A DNA stretch of 64,000 bases from Amorphochlora amoebiformis (GCA_054601695.1 BAAHQB010000074.1:372001-436000), one strand, 5' to 3'; positions 1-45,740 are shown, counted from the first letter of the stretch. Program-made: numbers and translations. Notes: generated by a model from the letters alone, not told the origin.

Positions 1-40
1 TCTAGCGGGTCGTAAATCCCATCTACATACATATTTAATT

Positions 41-102
41 TGGCGAGTAACATGTTACAAAATCGTAGGATTGGGCGAGTAACATGTTACAAAATCGTAG
101 GA
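41..102. repeat. 32-bp tandem duplication
   Basis: Two near-identical 32-bp units, each holding the palindrome GTAACATGTTAC. The flanks at about 6-30 and 138-160 also share the string GGGTCGTAAA with one another, suggesting nested local duplication. It lies just past the last recognised dioxygenase exon, so it is intron or 3' flank. No coding sense was found in positions 1-596. Confidence 0.7.
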
Positions 103-502
103 GAATATGTACACTTTAGAATGCTAGTAGCTCGCACGGGTCGTAAACCCCATTTACTTGTTTACACTGCGAGTGTACACGTTACCAGGGATGACAAATA
201 ATTATGTACACATTTACACGGCCGATATATATGCTTTCATGGGTGGTGTACGGAGCATGTATTCTACACTATAAATACGTACATAGATACTATAGCTTGT
301 GATAGATTGACCATGTAATATGGATGGAGATAACGACCCTTGAGAGTATATGTACCGTACTCACGATCCGTGATAACGTGTTCATTCGTCTTTTTATATA
401 TATATTACATATATATATATATATATATATATATTGACATATGTATATTAATGCAAAATATTGAAATCTCACCTCTTTTGTTATATAAATGGAACATGAG
501 CG

Positions 503-570
<68 letters not shown>

Positions 571-596
571 ATATGTTGACATATGATGTAGCAAAC

Positions 597-9745
<9,149 letters not shown>

Positions 9746-9874
9746 CCGGAACCCACTTGCCCTGAGAGCCTCTCCGGAGGATATCGATGGCGGGGAAATA
9801 CACGATATTGATATTACTAATATTATCCCACATATTTGATATCAATATTAAAGAAATACACGTGTATAGTGACC
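9746..9874. promoter_or_regulatory. Divergent promoter region, TPR-dioxygenase / 4-TM gene
   Basis: Only 129 bases separate the two divergent start codons. The region holds CACGTG at 9859-9864 and a run of ATATTGATATTACTAATATT-like AT-rich sequence that could supply TATA-type elements. No TA microsatellite is present, unlike the surrounding introns. The promoter role is inferred from position. Confidence 0.5.
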
Positions 9875-14060
<4,186 letters not shown>

Positions 14061-14413
14061 CTTTCTACTTGTCCTAGTTGCAGTTTCAACGGTATATTGT
14101 TTTCACCACCAGTAGCGAAGTTATTAGCGCTATATAGTAAGGTTAACGGTTTAAATTCTTAACTAGTTATTAGTAGTTAAGGCCAATCATGATCATAATT
14201 ATTCATAACTCTCTAGACTCTTATCATGACAAGTTTGTCCCGAAATTCTGACTGCATGGAGAGTCGTTCGCACCGAGGCATAGTTACAGATAGCCTATGA
14301 ATCATTACAAAGCATTATCCATATATAGTAACTAGAGCTAGTACTATGCTAGTATCAGCTAGTATTATAACGTCTGCGCTGAAGATAATCATTAGTGTAG
14401 TATTATCATGACC
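14061..14413. other. CTAG-rich convergent spacer
   Basis: About 350 bases after the stop of the 4-TM gene, without TA microsatellites, containing seven CTAG tetramers and many TAGT/ACTA words. It faces the ferredoxin gene tail-to-tail across a TA block (14410-15520). The two other convergent spacers of the window have the same composition. It probably carries 3' UTR and end-formation signals (inferred). Confidence 0.6.
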
Positions 14414-14429
14414 GATGGTTTATAGAAGT

Positions 14430-14472
14430 ACGTACACATATACATCTAGATACATATGTTCATATATATATA

Positions 14473-14518
<46 letters not shown>

Positions 14519-14817
14519 ATGTATATGTATATATATATATATATACATATCAATGTATACATATAAATATAATAAATATATTTATATATGTAAATATTTA
14601 ATCATCATGATATGTATTATGTAACCGTTGGTATTATTAAAATGTTATTATAAAAATCATGATATACAATATTAATAATATCGTACATGTAGATACTCGA
14701 TATATATATATGTATATGTATATATATTATATCAATATGTATACATTATATATATATATGTATATATATATGTATATATATATATGTATGCATATATCGA
14801 TGTTTATATCATTGTAA

Positions 14818-14871
<54 letters not shown>

Positions 14872-14964
14872 TATATATATATATATATACATATATATAT
14901 GTATATATTAGATTTATGTATACAATATATATATATATATATAATATATATTAGATTTATGAAT

Positions 14965-14999
<35 letters not shown>

Positions 15000-15005
15000 A
15001 GATAC

Positions 15006-15051
<46 letters not shown>

Positions 15052-15067
15052 ATTAGATTTATGTATG

Positions 15068-15114
<47 letters not shown>

Positions 15115-15162
15115 TGTGTGTATGTAATATAAATTATGTATATTTTCATATATATATATATA

Positions 15163-15217
<55 letters not shown>

Positions 15218-15220
15218 AAA

Positions 15221-15270
<50 letters not shown>

Positions 15271-15337
15271 CATACACAATGTATACACACATGTATATAC
15301 AAATTTATATATATATATATATATATATATATGCATG

Positions 15338-15388
<51 letters not shown>

Positions 15389-15520
15389 TAGACATTAAGT
15401 GCATGCGTATGCATATGTGTATATGTGTGTATGTGCACATGTATATATATATATATATATGTATGTATTATATATATATATATATATGTATGTGTGTATA
15501 TAATATACATAGATAAAGGA
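14430..15520. repeat. Intergenic (TA)n block with short direct repeats
   Basis: TA-dominated stretch between two convergent genes. It contains three spaced copies of a TTAGATTTATG-type word (about 14906, 14951, 15053), each flanked by TA runs. No coding sense was found. Confidence 0.9.
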
Positions 15521-15725
15521 TTTTTTAACAGATTTAAAAACATTAAAGTCCGGCTAGAATGGCATGTGCGAGTGAAATCAATCATAATTATCAAAACATG
15601 TACAACTTGTAACACATCACCAAAATAAATTGGAGACAATGGCTGGGACGCGAACTAAAGGGACCTACATCGCAGTCCGTACCAAGTGAAGGCTTAAGCA
15701 ATGGGTAGACCAAGCGATGCGTTGC

Positions 15726-16388
15726 CTACAAGTTGAGCTCGCTTTCAACGTGGGTGCGGATCACGCCATCAGAGGTCGGACGAGCTGGAACACATAAATA
15801 ACACTCTTAGTTTCTTCCTTGGGTATCCCTGATATGCTAATTGTTACCGAAGCAGGTAAGGACAATGCCCTGATCAACTTGTTCCTGCTTGAGAAAAGTT
15901 TGTTCGCTCTGATCCACGGAACCATTCTCCTGAATGCCGGCACACGAGACGCAGAAACCTGCAAAACACGCAAATTCTTCTTTCAGTTCATGGGAGGGAC
16001 AGCGTGTATTCTCTGCGCGCAGTTCACATAATAATCCAGTTCATGAAAGTTCCAGAAACCCATAAAACGTACAACACACTAACCAGCACGGCACGAGTAC
16101 GGGAGCGCGATGCCGTCCATTTCAGCCTTGTCCAGGATGAACATATCAGACGGACAGTCGATCTCGTGGTCTCCCGTCGGAGTCTTCAGCGTAATCCTAT
16201 AAGTATCGGCCCTGACGGCTAGAGATCGCTGACGGGCAGTGAGGTAGGGCGATGCCTGACGGCAAGCGCGGGCTGGGAGGGTCATGGGAGCTCGGAAGGC
16301 AGATCGGGAAGCAGGCGATGCAATCCCCAGACTTCGGTACGAGACCATGAAAAGAGCCACACAGGCAAGGAGAATGTTGGCGCTCAGA
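15726..16388 (-). CDS. petF: Plastid plant-type [2Fe-2S] ferredoxin precursor
   Basis: Exons 16388-16084, 15958-15848 and 15784-15726 (TAG), with short introns of 125 and 63 nt and matching phases. From the ATG at 16348 the product is 144 residues. Cluster cysteines are C86, C91, C94 and C124, the exact C-x4-C-x2-C-x29-C spacing of plant ferredoxins, in the context SCRAGFCVSCAG and VLTCFARPTSD. The mature domain begins near residue 48 (TYRITLKTP). It carries electrons from photosystem I to ferredoxin-dependent enzymes in the stroma. Upstream of the ATG the same exon encodes a hydrophobic stretch (ANILLACVALF), and an acceptor at 16389 implies a further 5' exon. That would make signal peptide, then SRSA/FRAP, then an arginine-rich transit peptide. 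The true start codon is therefore unresolved. Confidence 0.92.
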
Positions 16389-17559
16389 CTGAATGTGTAT
16401 CAAGCAATTATTGCAAACGAGTACACAGAGACTTAGGGGGATATGCGTTTCGGGGGCTGGATTGCTCGGGTGGGGTACTTTTTTAATCAAGTTTTCAAAC
16501 CCCGCAGCTGTCAACTGCCGAGCGGCAGGACAGGCCGCAAGTGGCAGGCAAAGCCTGATAAGCATGCATCTGAGGGGCAGGGTTTTTACCTGACGGATAG
16601 GACTCGCATCGTGGGATTGTGCGGAAGTAATACCCCCCTCGTCGACGCGATATCGGCACAGGGGCAAAACCCAAAGAGGAGGACACGTGTTCGGGTGGAC
16701 ACGTGTACTATTGTCAGGAGAATCCCAGAACCTTCTTTCTGGTGGCGCGTGTTGCTGGCATGTCTGCACAAGCCTGTGTTTTGGCCTCGAAGGGCGGGGA
16801 GTACCTCTTCCGGGTGATCGAGGTATACATTGTGCCTAACTCTACCGGATGATTTAGCTTGAATTTGACAGCAAACAAAAATTTACCGAAGTAAAATTTC
16901 TCTTGAAATAGTTTGCACTGGATTGGAAGGATCGCGGTGCGCTGCCGGTAGTTTGCAAGGGCTGGCGTGCATGGGCCGCCTCAAACAACCCACGTATACC
17001 ATTTCTTACCCTCTTGACTTCCATAAGATGTTCTGAAATACATAGTCGTTGGTTCAGATTCCAAGTACTGGACGACAATGGGGGAGTGTCTCGAGCGCGA
17101 GGTATGGCTGTCTGTGTCGACACTCGGATTTCGACGCACGAAGTCCCCTCGCGAGGCTTTTTTCGCCGTCTTTTTCCGTCGACATTTCGCCGATAGGGAG
17201 GTATGAGTGCGTCACGCATGCCAAACCTGTAAAACTCGATTGGATTAAGTCCGGAGGATTTCTGCATGTACAAGTTTGACCATCTGTGAGATTGGATCCC
17301 TGAAAACTGACGTTTACAGAAGAAGGAGTCGAGTTTCACGATGCGCGTGGCAGTTCGGTTCCGTCCGGATCGTAAGGCAAGTTGAGTCCTTGGCCAACAT
17401 AACTGTGCGGTAATCCGAATGTGTGACATGTGGTCAGGACCGGAAAGGGGAGCAGAAGATGCGGCGTGTCGTGATTCCGTTGTAAGTGTTGAATCTAACA
17501 CACCAATGAAAGAAGTACGTTATGGATACACTTGTATCACCAGGCATCAGCGGATACAG
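16389..17559. promoter_or_regulatory. Divergent ferredoxin / kinesin upstream region
   Basis: A GC-richer, TA-free stretch of 1.2 kb. Two CACGTG motifs lie 16 bases apart at 16684-16689 and 16700-16705. A frame open on the minus strand (17501-16854) starts with GTG, has no recognisable domain and is not called. The missing first exon of ferredoxin probably lies near 16400-16800, and kinesin 5' UTR near 17400-17559. Confidence 0.4.
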
Positions 17560-35961
<18,402 letters not shown>

Positions 35962-36640
35962 TCGACACGATATATGTACAGATGTCAAATTATAATTGAG
36001 CCTAGTAGATCTAGCTGGTCTAGCGCCAAGAAACTAGAGAAATCAAACTAAGTAAGTCAGGCAGGCTTATGGCAGAGCCGCCGCTCATCTCAAGTATATA
36101 GAATTAAAGTCAATGGAAATCATCTGGGGTCACTGCAATTGGATATCATCTAGATCATCTTATGAACTAACTAGACTAACTAGACTCTAGTAGACTCTAG
36201 AGGCTATAGACTAATGTACACTAAAGAGTTCGCTATCCCTAGCTGTAGCATGTAGCTAGTACCTAGTACCTACTACTATAGTGCTAGCCCACTTTCTAGA
36301 CTTTAGAGATACTTCCTAGGTGATCAACTATCTAGACTATGTCTAACTACTAGAACTACAGTACTAGGCTACTACTAGCACAATTGTAATACTAGAATAC
36401 GGTTATAACCTTTCATGCAAGTGACTAGATATCATCATGTATACCAACTAGACCTAGTATACTGTATAGACTAGATAGATTAGTCATGCCAGATAATCTA
36501 GATAATACTAGAATAAGCTAAAGACATAATAGATAATCTAGATAATACAGTACTGCGAAGTCAGTAGATTCTAGGGGTTGCTTGGACAGATTATCATGAT
36601 CACGGATAAACACGCTGATAACTATGAATTCGGACAAATA
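35962..36640. other. CTAG-rich convergent spacer, kinesin / LRR gene
   Basis: I count 28 CTAG tetramers between 36001 and 36575, where about two would be expected by chance. There is no TA microsatellite until 36681. The spacer joins the 3' ends of the kinesin and LRR genes. No coding sequence was found. End-formation signals for both genes are likely here (inferred). Confidence 0.75.
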
Positions 36641-36711
36641 TATGTATCGTACTTCTAGCCAAAAATTCATATATTTGCATTATATATATATATATATATA
36701 TATATATCTAG

Positions 36712-36767
<56 letters not shown>

Positions 36768-36802
36768 GTATATGATGTAAAAATCCTCCGTGGATCTAGC
36801 GT

Positions 36803-38508
36803 TTAACGGTCGACTTCGCAAGCAGGGTTGGCGGCTTTCAGTTCCTCAATAACGTCGTCGGAAACCTCAGCGCACCAGAAAACGTCAAGATGTGTTAGGT
36901 TGGTACAGTTCTTCGCGATCTCTCCGATGGACTTGTCGGTGACCTTCTTGCACGCGTAAACGTTCAATCTACTGAGATTCTTGCATCGAGAGAGAAGTTG
37001 AATGGAGTTGTCAGTAACTTTATCACAACATGGCACAACCAGCTCCTCGAGATCCTGGCAGGATTGCGATATCTGCGAAATGGAGGCATCGGTGATATTT
37101 CCACACACGGCAAGATTGAGCTTCCGCAGCTGAGGGCAACCCTTTGCAATCTTGATGATCGACTCGTCCGTGATCTTCTCGCAGACAGAGAGATTGAGCT
37201 CTTGAATATTCGGGCAGTTGGTACCGATCTGACCAATGGAGGTGTCGTTAAGCTTCTTACAGTGCCCGAGGTTAATGTACTCGAGGTCCTTGCAGTTGGC
37301 AGCGAGCACACTAATCGATTGGTCAGTGATGTAGTCGCAGAAACACAGGTTGATATGTCGCAGCTTGGTGCATTTCTTGGCCAAGTGAGTGATGGCTATA
37401 CCCGAAACCTTTTTACAGTTCCTGATGTTCAGGTGGACGAGATCAGGGCACCCATCCGCAAGCTCCTGAATAGCCAGATCCTTGACAAGTGAGCATTCTT
37501 CTAAGATGAGTGTCTTGAGACCATGGCAACCAAGACCCAGTGAGCTGACACCGTCGCTGGATACCTTGGAGCAGTGACGAAGGTTCAAGGATGTGAGGGA
37601 CTTGCAACTCTTTGCAATAGCTTCGATTGTTTTGTCCGTCACGTTGAAGCACTTGCTCAAATCCAGCTCCTGCAGAGTCTTAAGTTCTCCCAGCAGCTTT
37701 CCAGACGCGTCTGTAAACACATTTCCTGAGAGGGAAAGACTCTCCAGGGTAGACAGCTTCGACAGCGCCTCTGCAAGAAGCTTGAGCTCAGGATCACGCA
37801 TATTGCAATTTATGAACTTCAGTGACTCGAAAGCGTGAACGCTAAGGCACTCGCAGATAGCCTTAACTTCAAGCACGTTAAGGTTTGTAGAGTCGAGCTC
37901 GATCTCTTTCACGCTAGTGTTGTGGTGGAGGAGAGAGAAAAGCCAGACTACGTCCTGGGAGGTCGCCCTGGAGTACTTCAGCTTTGTCTCAAGATTTTGC
38001 CTTAGACGCTGGACGGGAATTTTGCTCTTGTATTCCAGGGTCTCGAATCTTGTTCCCTTAGGGAGATGGATACAGGCTTCGGCTATCTGCCGGATGTGGG
38101 TATCCTTCATCTGGCAGCCGTTGAGGTTGAGACTCTCGAGCGGAGAGAAAAACTTAATCACTTCAGCGATTTGCTTGGCTTCCTCGTCACTGATCTTTTT
38201 GTCGGTGCGCTTGAGCTTCCACGGTGTATCCTTGTATAGTTCCTCGTACTTCTCCTCTTTTAATTCGTCTAGCAGGTCTTTACTGATGTGGCACGCCTGG
38301 ATCCAAAACTCTGGCATCTGGAGAGCAGCGAGGAAGTTGGAGAGAGCAGCCTTGAGCTCAGAATGCTTGTTCTTCTTGATAGCCTCGATAAGGTTCCACA
38401 CTAGTTTCTTCTCTAGGGCAGCACCCTCAAGCTGTTTCACAGTCAGCGTCCAAGCATCGAGAGTATCCTTTGCGGTCTTCAGTTCAGTTTTTTGTTTCTT
38501 CACTGTTG

Positions 38509-38548
<40 letters not shown>

Positions 38549-38923
38549 ATATATATATATATATGATATTTGTGTGGGTGTTTGCCACAAATAGCCTATA
38601 CATATAGGCACGTTTATACATAGTTGAATCATATTGTAGGTGTTCACTAATTCAATTATTGTGTGTACTATGGCCCTGTAGAAAGGTACAAGTGTGTTGG
38701 CGACCAGAGGACATGTATTATGGTTCTGTGTACTTATATACTAAGGTCTTAAAGACCCGCGGGAACATGTTAACCCGCCGTGGGTGTTTAAACGTGTAAA
38801 ATAGGCAAGTATGTACATATGTGTCAACAAATATGTATAAGTGATGCAAGCATGTAAAAATATGTGTTAACAAATATGTATAACTAAGGTGTATATACGT
38901 GCATGAGTGTTTAATACATATAT

Positions 38924-38974
<51 letters not shown>

Positions 38975-39007
38975 GTATGTATATATATATATATGTATAT
39001 ATATATG

Positions 39008-39038
<31 letters not shown>

Positions 39039-39567
39039 TGCGTGTATATATTTGTATGCACAGATATACACGCACACACCATATTCTCGTATCCGATGTG
39101 GTTGGTGTTTTTGTGGGCATAATACTAATTGGGTTTAGGTAGGCGAGTGACAAAACCTGATAGAGAAGCTCGTGCATAACTTTCCAAAGGCTCTCGTCCT
39201 TGCACGTGGACAAAAAAGAGCAGAGGCTGATGGTGAGGTTACTGCCGCTGTTGTCGACTTTCTCGACTTCCGTGACGAACCTCACGATGGCGTGAACACG
39301 GTCAGAAGTTGATGCTCCACCAGATTTTTGATATTCCTCAGGGCACTCCTCCTGTTTCAGACGGGCTTTCCAAGTGCCTAAAGATATTACAATTTGATCA
39401 TTTTACTTCCGCAACACTCTGGTGGCGAAGGAAATTTACTTAGGATCTCCCTAACGACGTTCATCACATCGTCAAGATCCTTGGCTTTGTCTGCGAGCTT
39501 GCAGGCCTCGAATAGGGACTCATCAGCAGCGGCCCAGAACTTATCCTTCTTCTTCTTCTCATTCTCC
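36803..39567 (-). CDS. Cysteine-containing leucine-rich-repeat protein, 5' end unresolved
   Basis: Exons 39567-39407, 39377-39157 and 38509-36803 (TAA) join in phase to 695 residues. The large last exon begins after TTAG in a TA tract; its apparent internal start at 38503 is GTG, so it is not a first exon. The N-terminal 300 residues are helical and charged ([11 protein letters not shown]..., [11 protein letters not shown]). From about residue 290 there are some fifteen LRRs of about 26 residues with the pattern L-x-L-N-L-x-x-C-x-x-I-T-D-x-S-I, the cysteine-containing (AMN1/FBXL) class that forms curved binding surfaces, often in ubiquitin ligase adaptors. No F-box was recognised, so adaptor function is only a possibility. 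The first exon remains to be found between 39568 and 40670. Confidence 0.85.
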
Positions 39568-39639
39568 CTGAGTGCAAATTGGGATCAGAGATCTCAACAC
39601 TTCAAGAGTCGTGAACACATATAAAACGTTCACACATAA

Positions 39640-39659
39640 TATATATATATGTGTATATG

Positions 39660-39713
<54 letters not shown>

Positions 39714-39728
39714 TATATGTATGTATGT

Positions 39729-39761
<33 letters not shown>

Positions 39762-39784
39762 TATATATATACACATATATAATA

Positions 39785-39833
<49 letters not shown>

Positions 39834-40133
39834 AATATATATATTTACAGCGAGCGGGAAAAGGGACGGAGACACATACAGAGAGGGAGATTAGTAGGGA
39901 AACATGCTGTATGATCAGTGAGCATGTTCATATGGGGTAGATTTTTACGACGAGCACGCACACTGGACGTGTGAACATATGTACATGGGTTATGCGACCC
40001 GACAGCAGTACACTGGCATGAAAATATACACAGGACTTTGCACCCGGGACAATATGTATACCAACCATGAAGATGAGTACATGGGGCTTTTAGAGCCGTA
40101 AGAATATGAACACCACCCATATATTATATAAGA

Positions 40134-40164
<31 letters not shown>

Positions 40165-40179
40165 ATATGTATTTATTAT

Positions 40180-40220
<41 letters not shown>

Positions 40221-40275
40221 CCTTACACGTCTGTACATATATAAAGTATCTATAATAACGTATATATATATATAT

Positions 40276-40333
<58 letters not shown>

Positions 40334-40364
40334 ATATATATATTATAGATATGTATTTATTATA

Positions 40365-40397
<33 letters not shown>

Positions 40398-40459
40398 TTC
40401 CTTTACACGTCTGTACATATATAAAGTATCTATAATAACATATATATATATATATGTAT

Positions 40460-40460
<1 letters not shown>
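39640..40460. repeat. TA blocks and a roughly 180-bp tandem duplication
   Basis: TA blocks at 39640-39845 and 40130-40460 surround a non-repetitive island (39848-40125) with no convincing exon. In the second block a segment with TCCTTACACGTCTGTACATA and AAGTATCTATAATAAC occurs at about 40218 and again at 40397. Confidence 0.75.
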
Positions 40461-40514
<54 letters not shown>

Positions 40515-40672
40515 GTGTGTATATATATATACGTATATGTGTATATGTATATGTATATATATATGTATATATATATATATTATATATACATATACATATA
40601 CATACATATATATATATATGTTATATATACATATATATACATATATACATACATACACATATCTAAATATAT

Positions 40673-43031
40673 TCACCTAGCTGCAATCCGCATACGAGTG
40701 ATCTGCGCTTCACGTAAGCAGTTTGTGTTTAGCGGGTCGGATTGTAGAGTCTTGTAGAAGCTTTCCATGGCAAGAGAGAGCAGGCGATCTCCTCCAACCC
40801 CTGTGTCCTTGTAAGCTTCCTGGGAAAGAACCTTGGCCGTCGCGTAGTCGATAACCGACATGTGCTTGATCCGCACGGCCAGCGCGCTGAGATCTACACT
40901 CACAAACTCGTACCCAGCGCCAGAGCTTTCCAGCGTCTCCAAGCAGGTGGTGGTGAGCTGCACTCCGGTCGAATCGACGATGTACTTGACGATCTTGACG
41001 ATATCATTTCGAACGGCGCCGAAAAGGTTATTCTCTTCCTCGATGGAGATAGCCTTGGGACCAAAGCGCACCTTCAGCTCAAATGGAATTTCCGTGCCCC
41101 AGAAATCATAGGTCTGCTGGGTTTGATGTGCCCTTGTGACTAGATTCAGGAAGTCGACGATCATCCCTCGAGATTCATGCTCCGAGGGTTGGGTTTTCTT
41201 ATGACGTGCGAGCTCCATGCGCATCTCTCTTCTAAGCAAATTTTTCAGTGTTCGGGAGCACATGGCCACCAAAAGGGTCCTCCTCGCTTGGTCTGCACTG
41301 GGGGTATCAGCCTTGATGAGATGCCTCAACAATCCCATGTGGCGCACGTTGATCCCTTTCCTGTGAAGCTCCTCGGACACGTGGATAGCCTTGAGCCGCT
41401 CCACAGGCCTCTTTGCAAACTCCTCCGCGAAAGCAGGGATGACCTCGTTGCACAAGATCCGTGTGGCCTCACGTAGCCTCTCGTTGTGCTTGTGGCGGTC
41501 AGTATATGTCTGACCCCAACGAGTGAGAGCGTCACAGCTCAATGGTCCTAGCGGAGGTTGTCTGTCTTCCTTGAGGAACTGCAGGAATTCGGGCCTAAGC
41601 ATGCGGAAGAAAACGGCCTGTAGTGGGCGGCTCAAGTGAGGAGTATCCCAGACGCTCTCGGGAGGAAATGTTCTCGCCAAGTCGAGAAGGTAGTACTTCT
41701 CGTCCTTTCCTAGATGTCCCTCGATATCTCCCGCTGCGTGGAGCATGTTGGGAACGCCGTCCTTGTCGACGATGTAGTGCCCAGCTACGTGAAGATCCTC
41801 AGCTATCTCTTTCATGATTTGATTGAAGTCCTCATCGGATCGATGGATGGTTTTTCCAGCATCGTTTGAACCGTAGATCATTTTCTTCAGCGGAAGCAGG
41901 GGCATAGCAACAATACGATAACCGTGAAAGTCGACCAAGGCTTGCATGGGAACTCGGATTTTCTTCACATGATACTTGTACCTAGGTTATGCTATGTAAG
42001 AAGTTAATAACGCTAGTCGTTGCTCGACTTACATGTTGATGGCCCCCTTCAACTCGTGCCCTGCCGCCTTGGCAGCATACTCGAAGTTCTCTTTCTTCCC
42101 ACCATACACCCAGCCGTGGGAACCCATCGCTGGATCTACGGCAAGTTTGAAGAGTATGCCACGGACGAGGTATTTGTCACCTGAAAGAATCAATGCAACT
42201 TGAACTACACGAGAAGATTTACATTCGCGGAACGTGAATATCACCTCCAGCAACACCTCCAAGTTTGTGTTTCTTCACTGTTCGGGCTTTATCTTTGAGA
42301 AAGTACTCCGAGATGGCTGTGCGTCCATAAGCTTTCGCAATCTCGATGAAGTCAGTGCTCAACTTGGTCAGAGTACGGTACTTCCGCAGCACCTGTAAGG
42401 GGAATCGCATTCAGATCAAGGTTCAATTGGCTGTTCGTATTTATACCTCCTCCACATTGTTTTCAGGGAGATCCTCCGCCTCCAGGAAAGATTTACTCCA
42501 ATCCTTCATATCGATAATCTTCCTCCGATTTTCGAAAATGGAGCGCAGTCCCTGGGTCTTGAGGGACTTCTCGTACTTCGTCTCCTTCTTGCGCTTGCTC
42601 CTCTCCAACATTCTTTTCTCCTCCAAATCTTCAGGAGCATCTTGGGCACCATACCGACTGGAGTGGCCACCTTCTGCTTGGTTAGGATCCAAAATGGATC
42701 CGTAGTTATCGCCCTGGAAAGAAAATTCTCAGGTAAGTCAGTCGAGATAGTCGTCAGATTTAAGCAATACATCCGTGCCGTACGCGTCGCCTATGCCTTT
42801 GTACGGATCCCCATCCATACGATAAGCATCCGCATCCATTCCATCCGGTTCCGCGTCCTCATCGTCGTCTATCTTTGGCAGACCTAGGTCGACTGCGCCA
42901 TAACGCGATCCAAACTCGTGCGACTTGGAATCCGCTTTCTTCTTTTGCTTGACTTCGCTTTTGGTTGGTATTTTCTTGTCCCCTGATTCGTCCTCCCCCC
43001 CAAGATCGATCCCTCCGTACGGTGAGGCCAT
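40673..43031 (-). CDS. CLU (clustered mitochondria) domain protein, 710 aa
   Basis: Five exons, 43031-42771, 42713-42447, 42392-42245, 42180-42033 and 41981-40673, with introns of only 51-64 nt. The lengths sum to 2133 nt (710 residues plus stop). The CLU core spans roughly residues 200-400: [48 protein letters not shown], then [12 protein letters not shown] and [10 protein letters not shown] followed by [16 protein letters not shown]/Cluh proteins (about 1300 residues) control mitochondrial distribution and bind mRNAs of mitochondrial proteins. This form lacks room for the usual flanking regions and C-terminal TPRs. Its N-terminus instead holds spaced short motifs ([35 protein letters not shown]). 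The ATG at 43031 opens the first such motif. Confidence 0.93.
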
Positions 43032-43176
43032 CTGCGCTGGCGAGAATCTGCCCGCCGGTTACCACAATATCTGGTGAATTTTTGAGGATATGCGAACGTG
43101 TTTTCAGGTATTGAAAAGATACCTTGCAAGCACGTGCCCCCGCCTCTAAGACACGTGTCACTCCCCAACGGCTGCC
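43032..43176. promoter_or_regulatory. Divergent promoter, CLU gene / chromodomain gene
   Basis: The start codons are 145 bases apart. CACGTG occurs at 43131-43136 and 43152-43157, 21 bases apart (two helical turns). No TA tract is present. This is one of three divergent intergenic regions in the window with CACGTG. Confidence 0.55.
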
Positions 43177-43764
43177 ATGCCCAAACGCAAGCAAGAAGAT
43201 GACCTTTTCGAGGTGGAGAAGATCCTCTCTGTGAAAAAATCCAGGAAGAAAACCAGCTACTTAGTGAAATGGAAGGGTTACAACGAGACTTATAACACGT
43301 GGGAGCCGCGCTCAAGCTTTCAGGACGGTTTTGACGCCATGCTCAGGACTTACAAATCCACAACCCCCTCCGCCAAGGCCAAAAAGAAGCCCCGAACCAG
43401 AAAATCTACATCAGTGAAGCCTCCTTCGAAGTCTAGGAAGATTGCCATCAGCACTCCACGACGGAAACGCTCTGGAATCGCGCCAACTTCAGCCCGCCGT
43501 GTTTCCTCGCGAACTACCAAGGCCAGGACCAAGAAGACCAAGAAGGCCAAGACTCATGCTTCGGATGTCGAGAAGGCGAAGGAGATCGAGGATCCCACTC
43601 CCTCTCAATCTAAACCAGACCAAGAAGCACCCGATGAAGCGCAGACGGAGGCCCGCACTGAGGAGAGAGCTGTAACCGTGAATGGTAATGGCAATACTGG
43701 TATTATCTCTAAGACGTATAAAACAATCTCAAGCTCTATCCCCACTTTTTGTCCACTTCAATAA
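43177..43764 (+). CDS. Chromodomain protein, 195 aa, single exon
   Basis: The ATG at 43177 and TAA at 43762 enclose an intronless frame. The chromodomain covers residues 10-60 (LFEVEKILS, YLVKWKGYNETYNTWEPRSSF). The three aromatic cage positions that read methyl-lysine are filled by F11, W32 and Y35, so histone binding of the HP1/Polycomb kind is likely. The rest is a lysine/arginine/serine-rich tail with KKPRTRKS, RRKRSG and RTKKTKKAK, suited to DNA or RNA contact, then an acidic stretch. No chromoshadow domain is seen, unlike canonical HP1. It shares a short divergent promoter with the CLU gene. Confidence 0.92.
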   Translation: MPKRKQEDDLFEVEKILSVKKSRKKTSYLVKWKGYNETYNTWEPRSSFQDGFDAMLRTYKSTTPSAKAKKKPRTRKSTSVKPPSKSRKIAISTPRRKRSGIAPTSARRVSSRTTKARTKKTKKAKTHASDVEKAKEIEDPTPSQSKPDQEAPDEAQTEARTEERAVTVNGNGNTGIISKTYKTISSSIPTFCPLQ

Positions 43765-43979
43765 CACAAATAACCGTAGTAAAGACCAGAGTATGAAATG
43801 GTGTCTAACAAACGATTGAATCACCATGCGTTAACACGCAGTGCTTAATTATGCTCAAATGTGTAGTAGGAAAACATAGTTTAAATGTTATAATATGGAG
43901 CAAGGTCGCGACCTGCAAGTTAAACATTGAACTTTCGTAACAGATTCAAACCTACCTAACAGATGTATTTTAATATTGA

Positions 43980-45345
<1,366 letters not shown>

Positions 45346-45740
45346 TAGTACTATATAATACTCGGATGTAGTCTATAGTATAACGGTTGTTCAACATGTA
45401 TACACACTGTGTGACACGTCACACATGATATCCGATAGTACTACGAAAATACTAACTCTAGAATAAATATTTGACTTTTTAGAGATTTGAGTGTTGACTC
45501 AATACTAGTCAATAGTTGGAATGTATTGTTGAGCGATAAATAAAGCGTGAACTACTCTGTCACTCATGTATATACTAGATATAGATGTAAACTATTAAGT
45601 ATACAATCCTAGCAAGTTGTACTGATATTCTGGTCTGTTGTGCATAGGACATAGGTTTGAACAAGTATACCCAATCTAGCAAATGTGAACTGACACTAGA
45701 AAGGGTGGAGACATTGTTAAAACATTGTATGTATTAATTG
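45346..45740. other. CTAG-containing unique segment
   Basis: A TA-free stretch with seven CTAG tetramers, resembling the convergent spacers but lying 1.6 kb past the chromodomain gene. No reading frame or RNA gene is recognised. Confidence 0.45.

Noticed and set aside
16854-17501. 215-codon minus-strand frame between ferredoxin and kinesin
   Set aside because: Starts with GTG, has no recognisable family, and lies in a GC-richer stretch where long frames arise by chance. It may overlap regulatory DNA.
36998-38513. Plus-strand and alternate-frame ORFs inside the LRR exon
   Set aside because: Shadows of the 569-codon minus-strand LRR reading frame.
39845-40120. 91-codon minus-strand frame that could be an LRR 5' exon
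   Set aside because: No GT/AG pair gives the phase needed by exon 39567-39407, and the peptide shows no domain.
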